Shown piece by piece: positions 9,408-19,172 of a stretch of DNA of 64,000 nucleotides. Each line of letters begins with the position of its first letter. Position 1 is the first letter of the stretch. Both the position numbers and the translations under genes were made by a program. A model generated the notes under the pieces. That model was not told the DNA's origin and ran no database searches. It saw nothing but the letters and a program-made list of their open reading frames with translations. The DNA comes from an uncultured Chryseobacterium sp. (lineage in GTDB: Bacteria > Bacteroidota > Bacteroidia > Flavobacteriales > Weeksellaceae): contig NZ_CAKZIK010000014.1 of NCBI RefSeq assembly GCF_936933875.1, positions 19,962 to 83,961 on the forward strand. Direction: 5' to 3'.

Positions 9408-9905
9408 ATGAAAATTATGTTCCAGCGTAAAAAGGAAACGCCTTCCAAAACATTGGAGGATATTTGCAGTATAAAATCCAAAAGGTGGAATTATACGCAG
9501 GATCAATGCAAAGTTTGGATTGAGGAAAACTTGGAAGAGGATGATTATCATTTATGTATTTATATTAAAAATAATATCATAGCTTATATGAATTTTGTTT
9601 TCATAGAAGCTAAAGTAAATGATAGTATAATACCGTTTGTTGGTATTGGCAATGTATGTACTGCAGAATCCGGGAAAGGATACGGTGATTTGCTGATGAA
9701 AGAAGTCAATAAAATTATTGAAGAAAAAAATTGGAAAGGAATCCTGTTTTGCAAAGATGCATTAGTACCTTATTATGAGAAATACAACTGGGAATTGGTG
9801 GATTTAAACTGCATAATATCAGAAGAAATTAAAAAGCATAATACCATGCTTTATAACCTTGAAAAACCCATTGCTTCCTTCGAATATACTGGAAGAATGT
9901 TTTAA
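9408..9905 (+). CDS. GNAT-family N-acetyltransferase
   Basis: A 165-residue protein with a GNAT core: beta-strands around VGIGNVCTAE followed by the acetyl-CoA pyrophosphate loop SGKGYGDLLM, and a C-terminal YYEKYNWELV segment typical of the fold. It probably acetylates the amino group of a nucleotide sugar, in a role like PseH, given its place after capE and the aminotransferases. The sugar is unknown. It is separated from the preceding gene by 8 nt and abuts the flippase gene (TAAATG). Confidence 0.72.
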   Translation: MKIMFQRKKETPSKTLEDICSIKSKRWNYTQDQCKVWIEENLEEDDYHLCIYIKNNIIAYMNFVFIEAKVNDSIIPFVGIGNVCTAESGKGYGDLLMKEVNKIIEEKNWKGILFCKDALVPYYEKYNWELVDLNCIISEEIKKHNTMLYNLEKPIASFEYTGRMF

Positions 9906-11405
9906 ATGAAGAAAAATATTATTGCAAATCTCGCAGGTAGATTTTGGAGTATTCTTTCCAATTTCGCTTTCATTCCTTTATATATTAAATTTTTAGGTTT
10001 TGAGAGTTATTCTGTAATCAGCTTTACCCTAATGATAACGGGAATTATGGCTGTTTTGGATGGAGGTCTTACTGCAACACTCTCTCGCGAATTTGCTAGA
10101 AAAGATAATACAGAGGCAGATAAATACCGTGTTTTCAGGAGTTTGGAAGCAGGTTATTTGTTGGTGGTTTTTCTCTGTATTGCCATAATATTTTTGGCTT
10201 CGGGTTACATTGGTCAGCACTGGATTAGTGTGAAATCTTTTACGCCGGATCAAATAGCATTGTTTTTAAAAATAATGAGTTTCGAAATTGGTTTCCAGTT
10301 TTTGTTCCGTTTTTATATGGGAGGATTATTAGGATTAGAAAAGCAGGTGGAAGCCAATATGTATCAGATAGCTTGGGGCTTATTTAGAAACGGATTAGTC
10401 CTTATTGCAATTTACCTGTATCCGAGCCTACAAACCTTTTTCCTTTGGCAAACGGTTTCTACCATTATTTTCACATTACTGATAAAATTTGCCCTTCAAA
10501 ACAAAATTTCTTCGGGTAGCCGGTTTGCATTTAGTTTAAAAATTGAGAAGGATGTGATTCAGAAGGTTGGAAAGTTTGCGGGAGGAATGATGCTAATTGC
10601 GTTAGTGGCTGCATTGAATACGCAATTGGATAAGGTAACAATCAGTAAACTTCTTTCCCTGGAGAATTTAGGATACTACACACTTGCCATATCAGTGAGT
10701 CAGGGGTTGATGATATTGACTAATCCCATATCTACAGCTTTATTACCAAGATTTACAGCACATTATTCATCTAGCGAAAAGCAACATGCTTCAGAATTAT
10801 TTGGGAAAGTAAGCATTGGAGTTTCTGTTCTTATATTTTCTCTTATGGTTAATATGGCTTTCTTCTCATCAGATTTAATTTGGATATGGACGGGTAAAAA
10901 GGATATTGCGGAAAAAACCTATAAATTGCTTCCAATTGTAGCATTTGCCTACTCAATGATCGCCATTCAGATGCTTCCCTACAATATTGCAGTTGCAAAT
11001 GGATACACGAAACTAAATAATATCCTTGGGTTATTAAGTTTAGTAATCACAATTCCGGGATACTATATCGCGACTAAAAATTATGGAGCTATAGGTGCTG
11101 CCGCAGTATTTTGTTTTGTTCAAACTGTAACAACCGTAATATATCTTTATTTCATCAATAAAAAATTTTTAGATTTTGCATTCTTCAAAGAAGTTTTTTT
11201 AAAACAATTTTTATTACCGTTAATGGTTACCGCTGGGATAGGGGCACTTTTGTATTTTATCCCAAACTATTTCAATGGGAATAGAGTATTAGATTTAATG
11301 TGGATAGGGTTTTGCACCTTAACAACCCTTTCCGTGAGTATATTTATTTTTGTTCCAAAATCTGAAATTAAGAATATAATTTCAGCAACCAATTTTAAAA
11401 GATAA
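9906..11405 (+). CDS. wzx: Wzx-type polysaccharide repeat-unit flippase
   Basis: An integral membrane protein of 499 residues with about 12-14 predicted helices and the MATE/Wzx fold. It begins KNIIANLAGRFW and contains a polar loop around ALNTQLDKVTISKL that is common in flavobacterial oligosaccharide flippases. It would move undecaprenyl-PP-linked repeat units to the periplasmic face. It starts directly after the GNAT stop codon and the glycosyltransferase gene follows without a gap. Confidence 0.87.
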   Translation: MKKNIIANLAGRFWSILSNFAFIPLYIKFLGFESYSVISFTLMITGIMAVLDGGLTATLSREFARKDNTEADKYRVFRSLEAGYLLVVFLCIAIIFLASGYIGQHWISVKSFTPDQIALFLKIMSFEIGFQFLFRFYMGGLLGLEKQVEANMYQIAWGLFRNGLVLIAIYLYPSLQTFFLWQTVSTIIFTLLIKFALQNKISSGSRFAFSLKIEKDVIQKVGKFAGGMMLIALVAALNTQLDKVTISKLLSLENLGYYTLAISVSQGLMILTNPISTALLPRFTAHYSSSEKQHASELFGKVSIGVSVLIFSLMVNMAFFSSDLIWIWTGKKDIAEKTYKLLPIVAFAYSMIAIQMLPYNIAVANGYTKLNNILGLLSLVITIPGYYIATKNYGAIGAAAVFCFVQTVTTVIYLYFINKKFLDFAFFKEVFLKQFLLPLMVTAGIGALLYFIPNYFNGNRVLDLMWIGFCTLTTLSVSIFIFVPKSEIKNIISATNFKR

Positions 11406-12593
11406 ATGGAAACAAGGCCTTTACTAAGCATTGCAATTGCAACTAAAAACAGAGTTAACTATTGTATTAATACGATAGATACAATTTTAAAATATAAAAA
11501 CCAGAATTTTGAATTAATCATTCAGGATAATACGGATAATCGGGATTTAGAGGATTATGTAAAGAAAAATTATACAGATTCTAGATTAAAATACAGATAC
11601 ACTCCGCCACCGTTTTCTTCAATTGATAATTTTAATGCAGTATTGGAATTATGTACCGGTGAATATGTATGCTTATTAGGTGATGATGATGGTATTGTAG
11701 AAAATATTTTTCCTGTGGTAGAGTGGGCAAAAGCCAATAATGTAGATTCTCTTTGCCCGAAAGAATTTGTACATTATATTTGGCCCAATGAGAGTACAAA
11801 TGGCAAAATGGTGATACCTTACTCTACTCATAAACTATGGGAGAATAAACCGGCACAGAACATTCAGGATTTAGTGGATGATGGCATAGTGATGTATATG
11901 AAGTTTAATATGCCCAAACTCTATCATGGTCTTGTAAGAAGAGACCTGCTGGAGAGAATGAAACAGAAAAATGGCTATTATCTGGGTGGTCTTAGTCCGG
12001 ATATTTATGCCTGCGTTGCGCTTGCTTCATTGGCTAAAAAACACATTGTTTTAGATAGTCCCATTACAATAGCCGGAGCTTGTCCCAAGAGTACAACCAT
12101 AGACCAAACAAAAGGGAAACACTCCGGAAGGATAGAAGATGCACCACATTTAAGAAGTAGAGAAGGATATGTTTGGGATGAAAATGTCCCTCGTTATTAT
12201 TCGGTAGAGACCATTTGGGCAGAATCTGCAATTAAGGCGATAAAAGAATTTGATATCCCTGTTGATCTTTCAAAACTCAACCGAACAAAGATTTTAGCCT
12301 CAGCAATGAACACTGCGCCGGGCTACAAACAGTTATTTTTAGATGAAACATTTAAGATTTCAAAAAAGAAAGAAAATAACCTACAACTTAACATTTTAAG
12401 AAGGAAACTTTTTATTGAGAATTTCACTAAAAAAGTAGTGAACAGAATTCCTAGAAAGTATATCTTCAAGCATTACCGTTTTACAGGGGTTAAGGATATT
12501 GAAAGAGCAACTGAAATTTCAAACGAAGTTTTGAATAAATTAGAAATATCCAGCTTATTAGCTCAATATAAAGGAGAAACCAGAAAGATATAA
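11406..12593 (+). CDS. GT-A (family 2-like) glycosyltransferase
   Basis: Cytoplasmic glycosyltransferase with N-terminal LSIAIATKNR and the metal-binding acidic motif in LLGDDDGIV at about residues 93-101. At 395 residues it has a long C-terminal region without recognisable domains. It would add one sugar to the lipid-linked repeat unit; donor and linkage are unknown. It lies between wzx and a second family 2 enzyme with a 1-nt gap. Confidence 0.82.
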   Translation: METRPLLSIAIATKNRVNYCINTIDTILKYKNQNFELIIQDNTDNRDLEDYVKKNYTDSRLKYRYTPPPFSSIDNFNAVLELCTGEYVCLLGDDDGIVENIFPVVEWAKANNVDSLCPKEFVHYIWPNESTNGKMVIPYSTHKLWENKPAQNIQDLVDDGIVMYMKFNMPKLYHGLVRRDLLERMKQKNGYYLGGLSPDIYACVALASLAKKHIVLDSPITIAGACPKSTTIDQTKGKHSGRIEDAPHLRSREGYVWDENVPRYYSVETIWAESAIKAIKEFDIPVDLSKLNRTKILASAMNTAPGYKQLFLDETFKISKKKENNLQLNILRRKLFIENFTKKVVNRIPRKYIFKHYRFTGVKDIERATEISNEVLNKLEISSLLAQYKGETRKI

Positions 12594-12594
12594 C

Positions 12595-13545
12595 ATGGCA
12601 GATCATATAAAGTTTTCAGTAATTATCCCCCTTTACAATAAGGCGCCTTACATTGAAAGAGCGGTAAAATCTGTATTGTCTCAAGATTATCCTGATTTTG
12701 AAATTATCGTTGTAAATGATGGCTCCTCGGATGGTGGTGAAAAAATTGTGACTAAAATTGAGGATGAAAGATTAAAATTGGTTAGTCAAAAAAATGCAGG
12801 TGTTTCTGCAGCAAGAAATACCGGTGCAAAAGAGGCGCAGTATGAATATCTTGCGTTTTTGGATGGTGATGATACTTGGGAGCCCGATTTTCTCGACAAA
12901 ATAGATAAGCTGATAAATGAATTTCCTAATGCGGGCATCTATGGATGCAGTAATAATTTTGTTTATCCAAATGGAAAGGTAGTAGCTGAAAATTTTGATT
13001 CTATTTTTAGAAGAAAGGAAACAGGCATTATTAAAAATTATTTTCAGTTGTTTGCCGATATACAGAAATCTCCGTTTTCCAATTCCAATTTATGCATTCC
13101 CAAAAGAGTTTATGATGAATTTGGTGGCTACAAAGTTGGAGTTAAACTTACGGAGGACAGTGATTTATGGTGCAGAATTGCAATGAAATATGATATTGCT
13201 TTCAATATTCGTCCTTTGGCAAATTATTATGTAGCATTGGAAGGCAGCACACACTCGCAGTTTGAACCTGTTGTTTTTGAAGTTTCTAAAACATTGAAAA
13301 AGGCTTTGGATTCAGGAGATGTAAAACAAGAATTCCGGGAAGGTGTTAAAAAACTTATTGTGTTTCAGGATTTAGGTTTAATAAAAAGGGCTTTGTTAAC
13401 AGGTAATAAAGGTTATGCAATAACAAAACTGGCGGCAAATATTGACTTAATTAAATATTATCCCAAAGACACACTTCAGGCCCTACTATCTTTATTTTTG
13501 CCGATGCAACTTATAAATCGTTTAAGAAAGAAAAAATATAACTAA
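12595..13545 (+). CDS. Family 2 glycosyltransferase
   Basis: Classical GT2 enzyme: FSVIIPLYNKAPYIERAV at the N-terminus, the nucleotide-binding VVNDGSSDGG segment, and the DxD-type motif in FLDGDDTWEPDF near residues 88-98. A second acidic motif TEDSDLWCR near residue 185 fits the catalytic ED. Length is 316 residues, with no membrane helix. It would contribute one residue of the repeat unit. It is separated from its neighbours by 1 and 3 nt. Confidence 0.88.
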   Translation: MADHIKFSVIIPLYNKAPYIERAVKSVLSQDYPDFEIIVVNDGSSDGGEKIVTKIEDERLKLVSQKNAGVSAARNTGAKEAQYEYLAFLDGDDTWEPDFLDKIDKLINEFPNAGIYGCSNNFVYPNGKVVAENFDSIFRRKETGIIKNYFQLFADIQKSPFSNSNLCIPKRVYDEFGGYKVGVKLTEDSDLWCRIAMKYDIAFNIRPLANYYVALEGSTHSQFEPVVFEVSKTLKKALDSGDVKQEFREGVKKLIVFQDLGLIKRALLTGNKGYAITKLAANIDLIKYYPKDTLQALLSLFLPMQLINRLRKKKYN

Positions 13546-13548
13546 TAT

Positions 13549-14610
13549 ATGCCGTATATTCTGCTTCCCCTATTAGCATTTTTTGCTTTTCTTTTCGAAA
13601 AGCCTGTTCATCAGACTAAACTATACAAAATTTTATTATGGTTTAGTATTTTGGCTGCGGTTGGTATAGTAGGCTTTAGAGGTGAAGGTATTGGGACGGA
13701 TTATTGGCAGTACAGGGGGTACTTTTCGGAATGGGTATCTAAAATTGAACCCGGTTTTAACATACTTTCCGCAATCTTCCGATCTTTAGGTGCAAACTTC
13801 ATAGTATTTTCTGCAATCTATTTTATATTAACTCTTTTTTTTAAAATTTGGGTTTTTAAGAAAATGTCCTTAAGTGCCGCTATTTCTTTAATGATTTCGT
13901 TCGGGTTTTGGTTGCTTGTTTATGATTTGAATGGGATAAGACAGGGACTGTCCGTTGCATTTCTTGGTGTTGCTGTATATCATACATACAAGAAAAATCT
14001 TTATCGGTATCTCCTTTTTGTGGTTTTAGCCATATCTTTTCACTATTCATCACTGGTTTTTCTGCCATTTTATTTCTTGGTAAATATCAAAATTGATAAA
14101 GTCGGGATGTTTATCATTGTAGCATTGATCTTTCTTTTCAATTTATTTGACCTTTCAAAATATATGTTTGCTTTTTTTATGGACAGTTCTGCCAGCGACA
14201 GCTACTTTCAGTCGAAAACATCTGCATATTCTAATATTGAAGAATATAACGCCAACGCACTTTTTTCGTTTGGGGTAATACACCGTTTAATAATTTTCTT
14301 ACTCACATTGTTTACCGTGGAAAGGATATCAGCAGACGAAAGACTTAAGCGCATTTTTTTAATCGCTGCATTTCTAAACTTCTCAACTTATCTAATGTTG
14401 AGCAGTATTGAACTGATTGCTACGCGTGGGTCTCTGGGCTTTAGGTATGTAGAGTGTATTTATTTTTCGTATTTGCCTTTTTTATTTAAAAACAGATTTC
14501 TACAGTATTTGGCAGGCTTTATTATTCTGGCTTATGTTATTCTTCAGGTTTATCTAACCATTTCAGTGCCCGACGGAAATCTGGTTCCATATAGAACAAT
14601 ATTTGGTTAA
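13549..14610 (+). CDS. EpsG-family O-antigen/capsule polymerase (Wzy-like)
   Basis: A 353-residue membrane protein with about ten hydrophobic segments. Two motifs typical of the EpsG group are present: FRGEGIGTDYWQY near residue 43 and NGIRQGL...FHYSS near residues 127-165. It is the only polymerase candidate in the locus, so it most likely joins repeat units at the periplasmic face. The assignment to Wzy function is by family and context. Confidence 0.8.
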   Translation: MPYILLPLLAFFAFLFEKPVHQTKLYKILLWFSILAAVGIVGFRGEGIGTDYWQYRGYFSEWVSKIEPGFNILSAIFRSLGANFIVFSAIYFILTLFFKIWVFKKMSLSAAISLMISFGFWLLVYDLNGIRQGLSVAFLGVAVYHTYKKNLYRYLLFVVLAISFHYSSLVFLPFYFLVNIKIDKVGMFIIVALIFLFNLFDLSKYMFAFFMDSSASDSYFQSKTSAYSNIEEYNANALFSFGVIHRLIIFLLTLFTVERISADERLKRIFLIAAFLNFSTYLMLSSIELIATRGSLGFRYVECIYFSYLPFLFKNRFLQYLAGFIILAYVILQVYLTISVPDGNLVPYRTIFG

Positions 14611-14639
14611 GTTTTGTAATACAAACACAAATTTTGATC

Positions 14640-16343
14640 ATGAAGAAATTACTTTTTTTAATACTATTTATAGCTCAACTCAGTTTTGCAAAGAATGTCA
14701 ATTTAGTGCAAAATGGGAAAACTGACTTTCAGATTGTAATACCGTTAAAGAAAACTGAATCAGAATGGAATGCTGCATTTCTTCTGAAAAAGTATATTGA
14801 CCTTATGGCCGGTGTTGCAATACCTGTTGTTTATGATAATGAAGCAACCCGGAAAAATGAAATATTGGTTGGTAAAACAAATAGGTCAACCTTTATTAAT
14901 ACGTATTCTTTACAGCCTGATGCTATAGTAATCCGTTCAAATAATGGGAAGATTTATATAACCGGAGGTGAAAGAAAGGGCGTATTGTATGCGACTTCTA
15001 CCTTTCTTGAAGACTTTTTGAAGATAAAGAAATTTACTAAAGATTTTGAAGTAATTCCCTTCAGTAAAAATATCAGTGTCCCTTCAACTATTAATATAGC
15101 ACATACACCGCCATTCATATACAGGACCACCTACTTTGAAGATTCAGAAAACTTAAATTATGCAGATTGGCATAAATTAAATTATTTTTTTGAGGAGAGA
15201 AGAAATTTTGCTCATTCTTTCAATCAGTATCTGCCTGACTCACTTTTCAAAACTCATCCCGAATATTTTGCCTTGGTTGATGGTAAAAGAACGCCTGTGC
15301 AACCGTGCTTGAGTAATCCTGATGTTTATAAAATAATGAAGACCAATTTGATCAAAGAAATGGTTAAATATCCAAACTTTGAAGTGTGGTCTATAAGCGC
15401 AACAGACGATGGTACTTATTGTCACTGTAATCTGTGTGAGCCAAAAAATAAAGCTGGAAATGGTTTTATTGAAACCTTAATGCCCTTTGTTAATAAATTT
15501 GCAAAAGATTTTCCTAATAAAACCATCAGTACACTGGCATACAGACAGTCAATTGAGCCTTCAAAATTTGTCAAGCCATTACCTAATGTGGAAATTATGC
15601 TTTGCTATACACATATCAACCGTGGTGTGCCAATTGCTACAGGTCCCGAAAATGCAGTATTCTTTAGAAATATTACCTCAAAGTGGAAAGCACAGACTAA
15701 TAATATTTTTGTTTGGGACTATGTTATCAATTACCTAAATACACTTTCGCCATTTCCTAATTTACAGGTATTGCAGCCGAATGTTCAGTATTTGAGAGAT
15801 CAAAATATTAAAAGTGTCTTTTTGCAAGGAAGTGGAGCTCAAAAAAGCGAATTTAATGAATTGAAATGCTATCTGATTGCCAAATTACTATGGAATCCGG
15901 ACATCAATATCCAACAGGTTCAAAATGAATTCATCGATGCCTATTACGGAGCAGGTGCCCCGGAAATAAAGCAATACATTGCAGCCATGCAGACCGAAGT
16001 GAAAAAGCACAATGCCATTGTAGATATCTGGGCAGATCCGAAACTCAATAAAAATGATTTCTTAAGCGATGCCAATATTGCTAAATACAGGCAAATTCTA
16101 AACAGAGCATTAGATAAAACCAAAAATAATCCTACAATCTATAACAGAATTTTAAAAGAAAAACTTTCTGTAGATTATGCAGAAATACAAACATCTTCTG
16201 ATCAGCTAAAGGCTAAGTTCGGAAAAAAAGCAACGAAAACAGTTACTGATTTTACGGAAGCTGCAACCAAAGCCGGCATTATTTACCTGAAAAATGGTGA
16301 GCAATCTCCCATTCAGTATAAGGAAAAATTATTAAGCAAGTAA
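14640..16343 (+). CDS. Secreted DUF4838-containing protein (GH20/GH67-like fold)
   Basis: Begins with a Sec signal peptide (MKKLLFLILFIAQLSFA, cleavage likely before KN) and is 567 residues long. The N-terminal part (about residues 25-150) resembles the alpha/beta domain that precedes catalytic barrels in GH20 and GH67 enzymes. The middle matches DUF4838 by content, with ISATDDGTYCHCNLC and a conserved WDYVINY segment. It may be a glycosidase or lyase that trims or binds the exported polymer. The start at 14640 is chosen over TTG at 14634. Its location between the polymerase and a glycosyltransferase gene is unusual for a secreted enzyme. Confidence 0.72.
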   Translation: MKKLLFLILFIAQLSFAKNVNLVQNGKTDFQIVIPLKKTESEWNAAFLLKKYIDLMAGVAIPVVYDNEATRKNEILVGKTNRSTFINTYSLQPDAIVIRSNNGKIYITGGERKGVLYATSTFLEDFLKIKKFTKDFEVIPFSKNISVPSTINIAHTPPFIYRTTYFEDSENLNYADWHKLNYFFEERRNFAHSFNQYLPDSLFKTHPEYFALVDGKRTPVQPCLSNPDVYKIMKTNLIKEMVKYPNFEVWSISATDDGTYCHCNLCEPKNKAGNGFIETLMPFVNKFAKDFPNKTISTLAYRQSIEPSKFVKPLPNVEIMLCYTHINRGVPIATGPENAVFFRNITSKWKAQTNNIFVWDYVINYLNTLSPFPNLQVLQPNVQYLRDQNIKSVFLQGSGAQKSEFNELKCYLIAKLLWNPDINIQQVQNEFIDAYYGAGAPEIKQYIAAMQTEVKKHNAIVDIWADPKLNKNDFLSDANIAKYRQILNRALDKTKNNPTIYNRILKEKLSVDYAEIQTSSDQLKAKFGKKATKTVTDFTEAATKAGIIYLKNGEQSPIQYKEKLLSK

Positions 16344-16348
16344 GACAT

Positions 16349-17443
16349 ATGAATATAGTTTTTGATAATATAATTTATTCTTTACAGCGTTCTGGAGGTG
16401 GATCTGTCTATTGGACGGAACTGATAAAACGGTTTAACAGTTCAAAGGAAAATATTGAGTTCTATGACCATGAAAATGATAAGGATAATTTTTTTCGGCA
16501 AGAATTAAAACTCAGAAATACAAGTAAGGAAACAAAATTTCCCTTTGGGATAAGGAGGTATCTCCCTTTCACTGAAGAAATAACAGAAAAAAGCATATTT
16601 CATTCTAGCTACTATAGATACAGTAATTCTAAAAATGCAATAAATGTAACTACCGTTCATGATTTCACTACAGAATATTACAGAACAGGGCTGGCAAGAT
16701 GGGTACATTTCCAGCAAAAAAAACAGGCGATTAAGAAATCTGAGGGAATAGTATGTATTTCTGAGAACACAAAAAAGGATTTGCTGAAGTTTCACCCTTG
16801 GGCAGCAAATAAAAAAATCAAAGTGATAAACAATGGGGTAAGTGATGATTTTTTTAAGATAGAAAACGAATTTAACTTAGAAAGTATCGATGAAAGATTT
16901 AAAAAATTCACAGATAAAAAGTTACTGATATTCATTGGACATCGTACTTCATACAAAAATTTTGATAAAGCGGTAGAAGCATATTCAAATTTAAATCATC
17001 CAGATTATCATTTTCTGATTATTGGAGAGGCATTAAATGAATCTGAACATAATTTGTTGAATGAAAAACTTAAACAAGATTCCTATACTGTCTTAAGCGG
17101 TATAAATAATTTTAAACTGAACCACCTGTATAACAAGGCCTTTTGTCTTATTTACCCATCATCTTATGAAGGGTTTGGAATTCCTTTAATCGAAGCAATG
17201 AAAACAGGTTTGCCTGTGATAGCTTCTAAAAATTCATCAATACCCGAAGTAGCTGGGGAAGCAGGTGTTTTATTAGATAACCTTGATGAAAACAGTATTA
17301 ATCAGGAGATTATTAAATTAGAAGACAGCACTTATAGAAGCATGATTATAGAAAAAGGTTGGGTACAGGCTAAGAAATTTAATTGGGACAAGACTTTTGA
17401 ACAGTATCACCAATTTTATAAAGAACTTTATGATGGTAAATAA
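16349..17443 (+). CDS. GT-B (family 4) glycosyltransferase
   Basis: Retaining glycosyltransferase of the GT4 group. The C-terminal half carries the E-x7-E donor motif region (YEGFGIPLIEAMKTGLPVIA) followed by SSIPEVAGEAG. The N-terminal half has LQRSGGGSVYW and HDFTTEYY, as in family 4 mannosyl- or rhamnosyltransferases. Length is 364 residues. It begins 5 nt after the DUF4838 gene and overlaps the following acyltransferase gene by about 14 nt, which indicates translational coupling. Confidence 0.87.
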   Translation: MNIVFDNIIYSLQRSGGGSVYWTELIKRFNSSKENIEFYDHENDKDNFFRQELKLRNTSKETKFPFGIRRYLPFTEEITEKSIFHSSYYRYSNSKNAINVTTVHDFTTEYYRTGLARWVHFQQKKQAIKKSEGIVCISENTKKDLLKFHPWAANKKIKVINNGVSDDFFKIENEFNLESIDERFKKFTDKKLLIFIGHRTSYKNFDKAVEAYSNLNHPDYHFLIIGEALNESEHNLLNEKLKQDSYTVLSGINNFKLNHLYNKAFCLIYPSSYEGFGIPLIEAMKTGLPVIASKNSSIPEVAGEAGVLLDNLDENSINQEIIKLEDSTYRSMIIEKGWVQAKKFNWDKTFEQYHQFYKELYDGK

Positions 17444-18029
17444 ACTGGCGCAATACGGTTTTATGGGATTGATTCAAATGTTTCTAAATCTCATCAAAAC
17501 AAAACTCACATTTCCAAATGCTAGAATAATAAGATTTCCAATAGATCTTCGAGGAAAGAAATTTATTCATGTCTCAAAAGGTTTTACTACGGGCGTAGGA
17601 TGCAGGATTGAAGCCTATCCCGAAACGGATAAAAAAGTATTATTTTTTGGTGAAAATTTTCAGATGAATGATTATGTTCACATCACTGCAATGGAAAGTG
17701 TTAAAATTGGTAATAATGTTCTGTTGGCAAGCAAAATTTATATTTCAGACTGTTCGCACGGAAGTTATTCAGGAGATGAAAATGACAGTCATCCTGACTC
17801 CATTCCACATGACAGACCATTATCTTCCAAACCGGTGGTGATTGAAGATAATGTATGGTTGGGAGAGTTTGTTTCAGTTTTGCCGGGAGTTACGATTGGT
17901 AAAGGATCAATTGTAGGAGCCAATTCTGTGGTTTCAAAAAATCTTCCTCCTTATGTTATTGCAGTAGGAACACCTGCAAAACCAATAAAAAAATTCAATT
18001 TCGGAACTAATAAATGGGAAAAATATTAA
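17430..18029 (+). CDS. Hexapeptide acyltransferase of the WcaF/maltose O-acetyltransferase type
   Basis: About 199 residues with the left-handed beta-helix acetyltransferase pattern: hexapeptide turns in the centre and a C-terminal NVWLGEFVSVLPGVTIGKGSIVGANSV run (residues about 140-166), ending AVGTPAKPIKKF. It probably O-acetylates a sugar of the repeat unit. The start is uncertain: ATG codons at 17430 and 17433 both overlap the preceding gene's end by 11-14 nt, while the longer in-frame extension to 17397 would start at TTG. Confidence 0.82.
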   Translation: MMVNKLAQYGFMGLIQMFLNLIKTKLTFPNARIIRFPIDLRGKKFIHVSKGFTTGVGCRIEAYPETDKKVLFFGENFQMNDYVHITAMESVKIGNNVLLASKIYISDCSHGSYSGDENDSHPDSIPHDRPLSSKPVVIEDNVWLGEFVSVLPGVTIGKGSIVGANSVVSKNLPPYVIAVGTPAKPIKKFNFGTNKWEKY

Positions 18030-18033
18030 TAAT

Positions 18034-19170
18034 ATGAAAAATATACTTATTACTGGCGGAGCTGGTTTTATTGGCAGCAATTTAGCACTAAAACTTATTG
18101 AAAAAGGTTATACCATTACGGTTTTAGATAACCTGTCAACGCAGATACACGGGGAAAATCCTGAAAAAACTTCGCCGCTTTATCAGTCCATTAAAGATAA
18201 AGTGAATTTTATAAAAGGCACGGTAACTTCCAGAGAAGACTGGGAGAAAGCTTTGAAAGGCCAGGATGCAGTGGTGCATTATGCGGCAGAAACAGGCACC
18301 GGACAGTCCATGTATTGCATCGAAAAATATGCGGAAGTCAACATGCAGGGAACAGCAATCATGCTGGATATTTTAGCAAACGACAAATCTCATCAGGTAA
18401 AAAAAGTAGTCGTAGCTTCTTCAAGATCTATTTATGGTGAAGGAAAATACCGCCATCCGGAACTGGGAATCGTGTATCCTACCGAAAGAAAAGAGAGAGA
18501 TATGTTGGCAGGAGATTTTGAAGTGAAATACCAGGACAATCAACCTTTGGAATTATTGGCAACATCCGAAGATTCCAAAATTCACCCATCTTCTGTTTAC
18601 GGGATTACAAAACAGAATCAGGAGCAGATGGTTATGACGGTTTGCCCTACCATTGGTATTGCTCCGGTAGCGTTCAGATATCAGAATGTATATGGAGCAG
18701 GTCAGTCTTTATCTAATCCTTATACGGGAATTCTTTCTATTTTCTCCACCCAAATCAGAAACGGAAACGGCATCAAAATTTTTGAAGACGGAAAAGAAAC
18801 CAGAGACTTCGTGTATATCGATGATGTGGTAGATGCAACCATCCGCGGTCTGGAAATGGAAGAAGCCAACGGAGAAATTTTTAATGTAGGAACCGGCGAA
18901 GCTACGGATGTGCTGACCGTTGCCAATAGCCTGATAAGTGCTTATGGCATTGAAGTTCCTGTAATAGTTACAGGTAATTTCCGTTTGGGTGATATCCGCC
19001 ATAATTTTGCAGATCTTACCAAAATCAATTCAAAGTTAGGCTTTGTTCCACAGGTTTCTTTTGAACAGGGCATCAATAAATTTACCGATTGGGTACTTCA
19101 GCAGGAAGTTCGGGAAGATAATCTGGAGAAGTCTTTGGAGGAGATGAAGAAAAAAGGTTTATATAAATAA
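18034..19170 (+). CDS. NAD-dependent nucleotide-sugar epimerase, WbiB (dTDP-L-rhamnose 4-epimerase)-like
   Basis: Extended SDR with GGAGFIGSN at residues 8-16, catalytic Ser in ASSRSIYGEG and Tyr189-x3-Lys193 (SSVYGITK). The pattern GTGQSMYCIEKY and the SNPYTGILSIF segment resemble WbiB-type epimerases that convert dTDP-L-rhamnose to 6-deoxy-L-talose. That substrate would fit the rml genes further downstream, but an NDP-hexose 4-epimerase of other specificity is possible. It is 378 residues, 4 nt after the acyltransferase and 2 nt before the next gene. Confidence 0.78.
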   Translation: MKNILITGGAGFIGSNLALKLIEKGYTITVLDNLSTQIHGENPEKTSPLYQSIKDKVNFIKGTVTSREDWEKALKGQDAVVHYAAETGTGQSMYCIEKYAEVNMQGTAIMLDILANDKSHQVKKVVVASSRSIYGEGKYRHPELGIVYPTERKERDMLAGDFEVKYQDNQPLELLATSEDSKIHPSSVYGITKQNQEQMVMTVCPTIGIAPVAFRYQNVYGAGQSLSNPYTGILSIFSTQIRNGNGIKIFEDGKETRDFVYIDDVVDATIRGLEMEEANGEIFNVGTGEATDVLTVANSLISAYGIEVPVIVTGNFRLGDIRHNFADLTKINSKLGFVPQVSFEQGINKFTDWVLQQEVREDNLEKSLEEMKKKGLYK

Positions 19171-19172
19171 AA

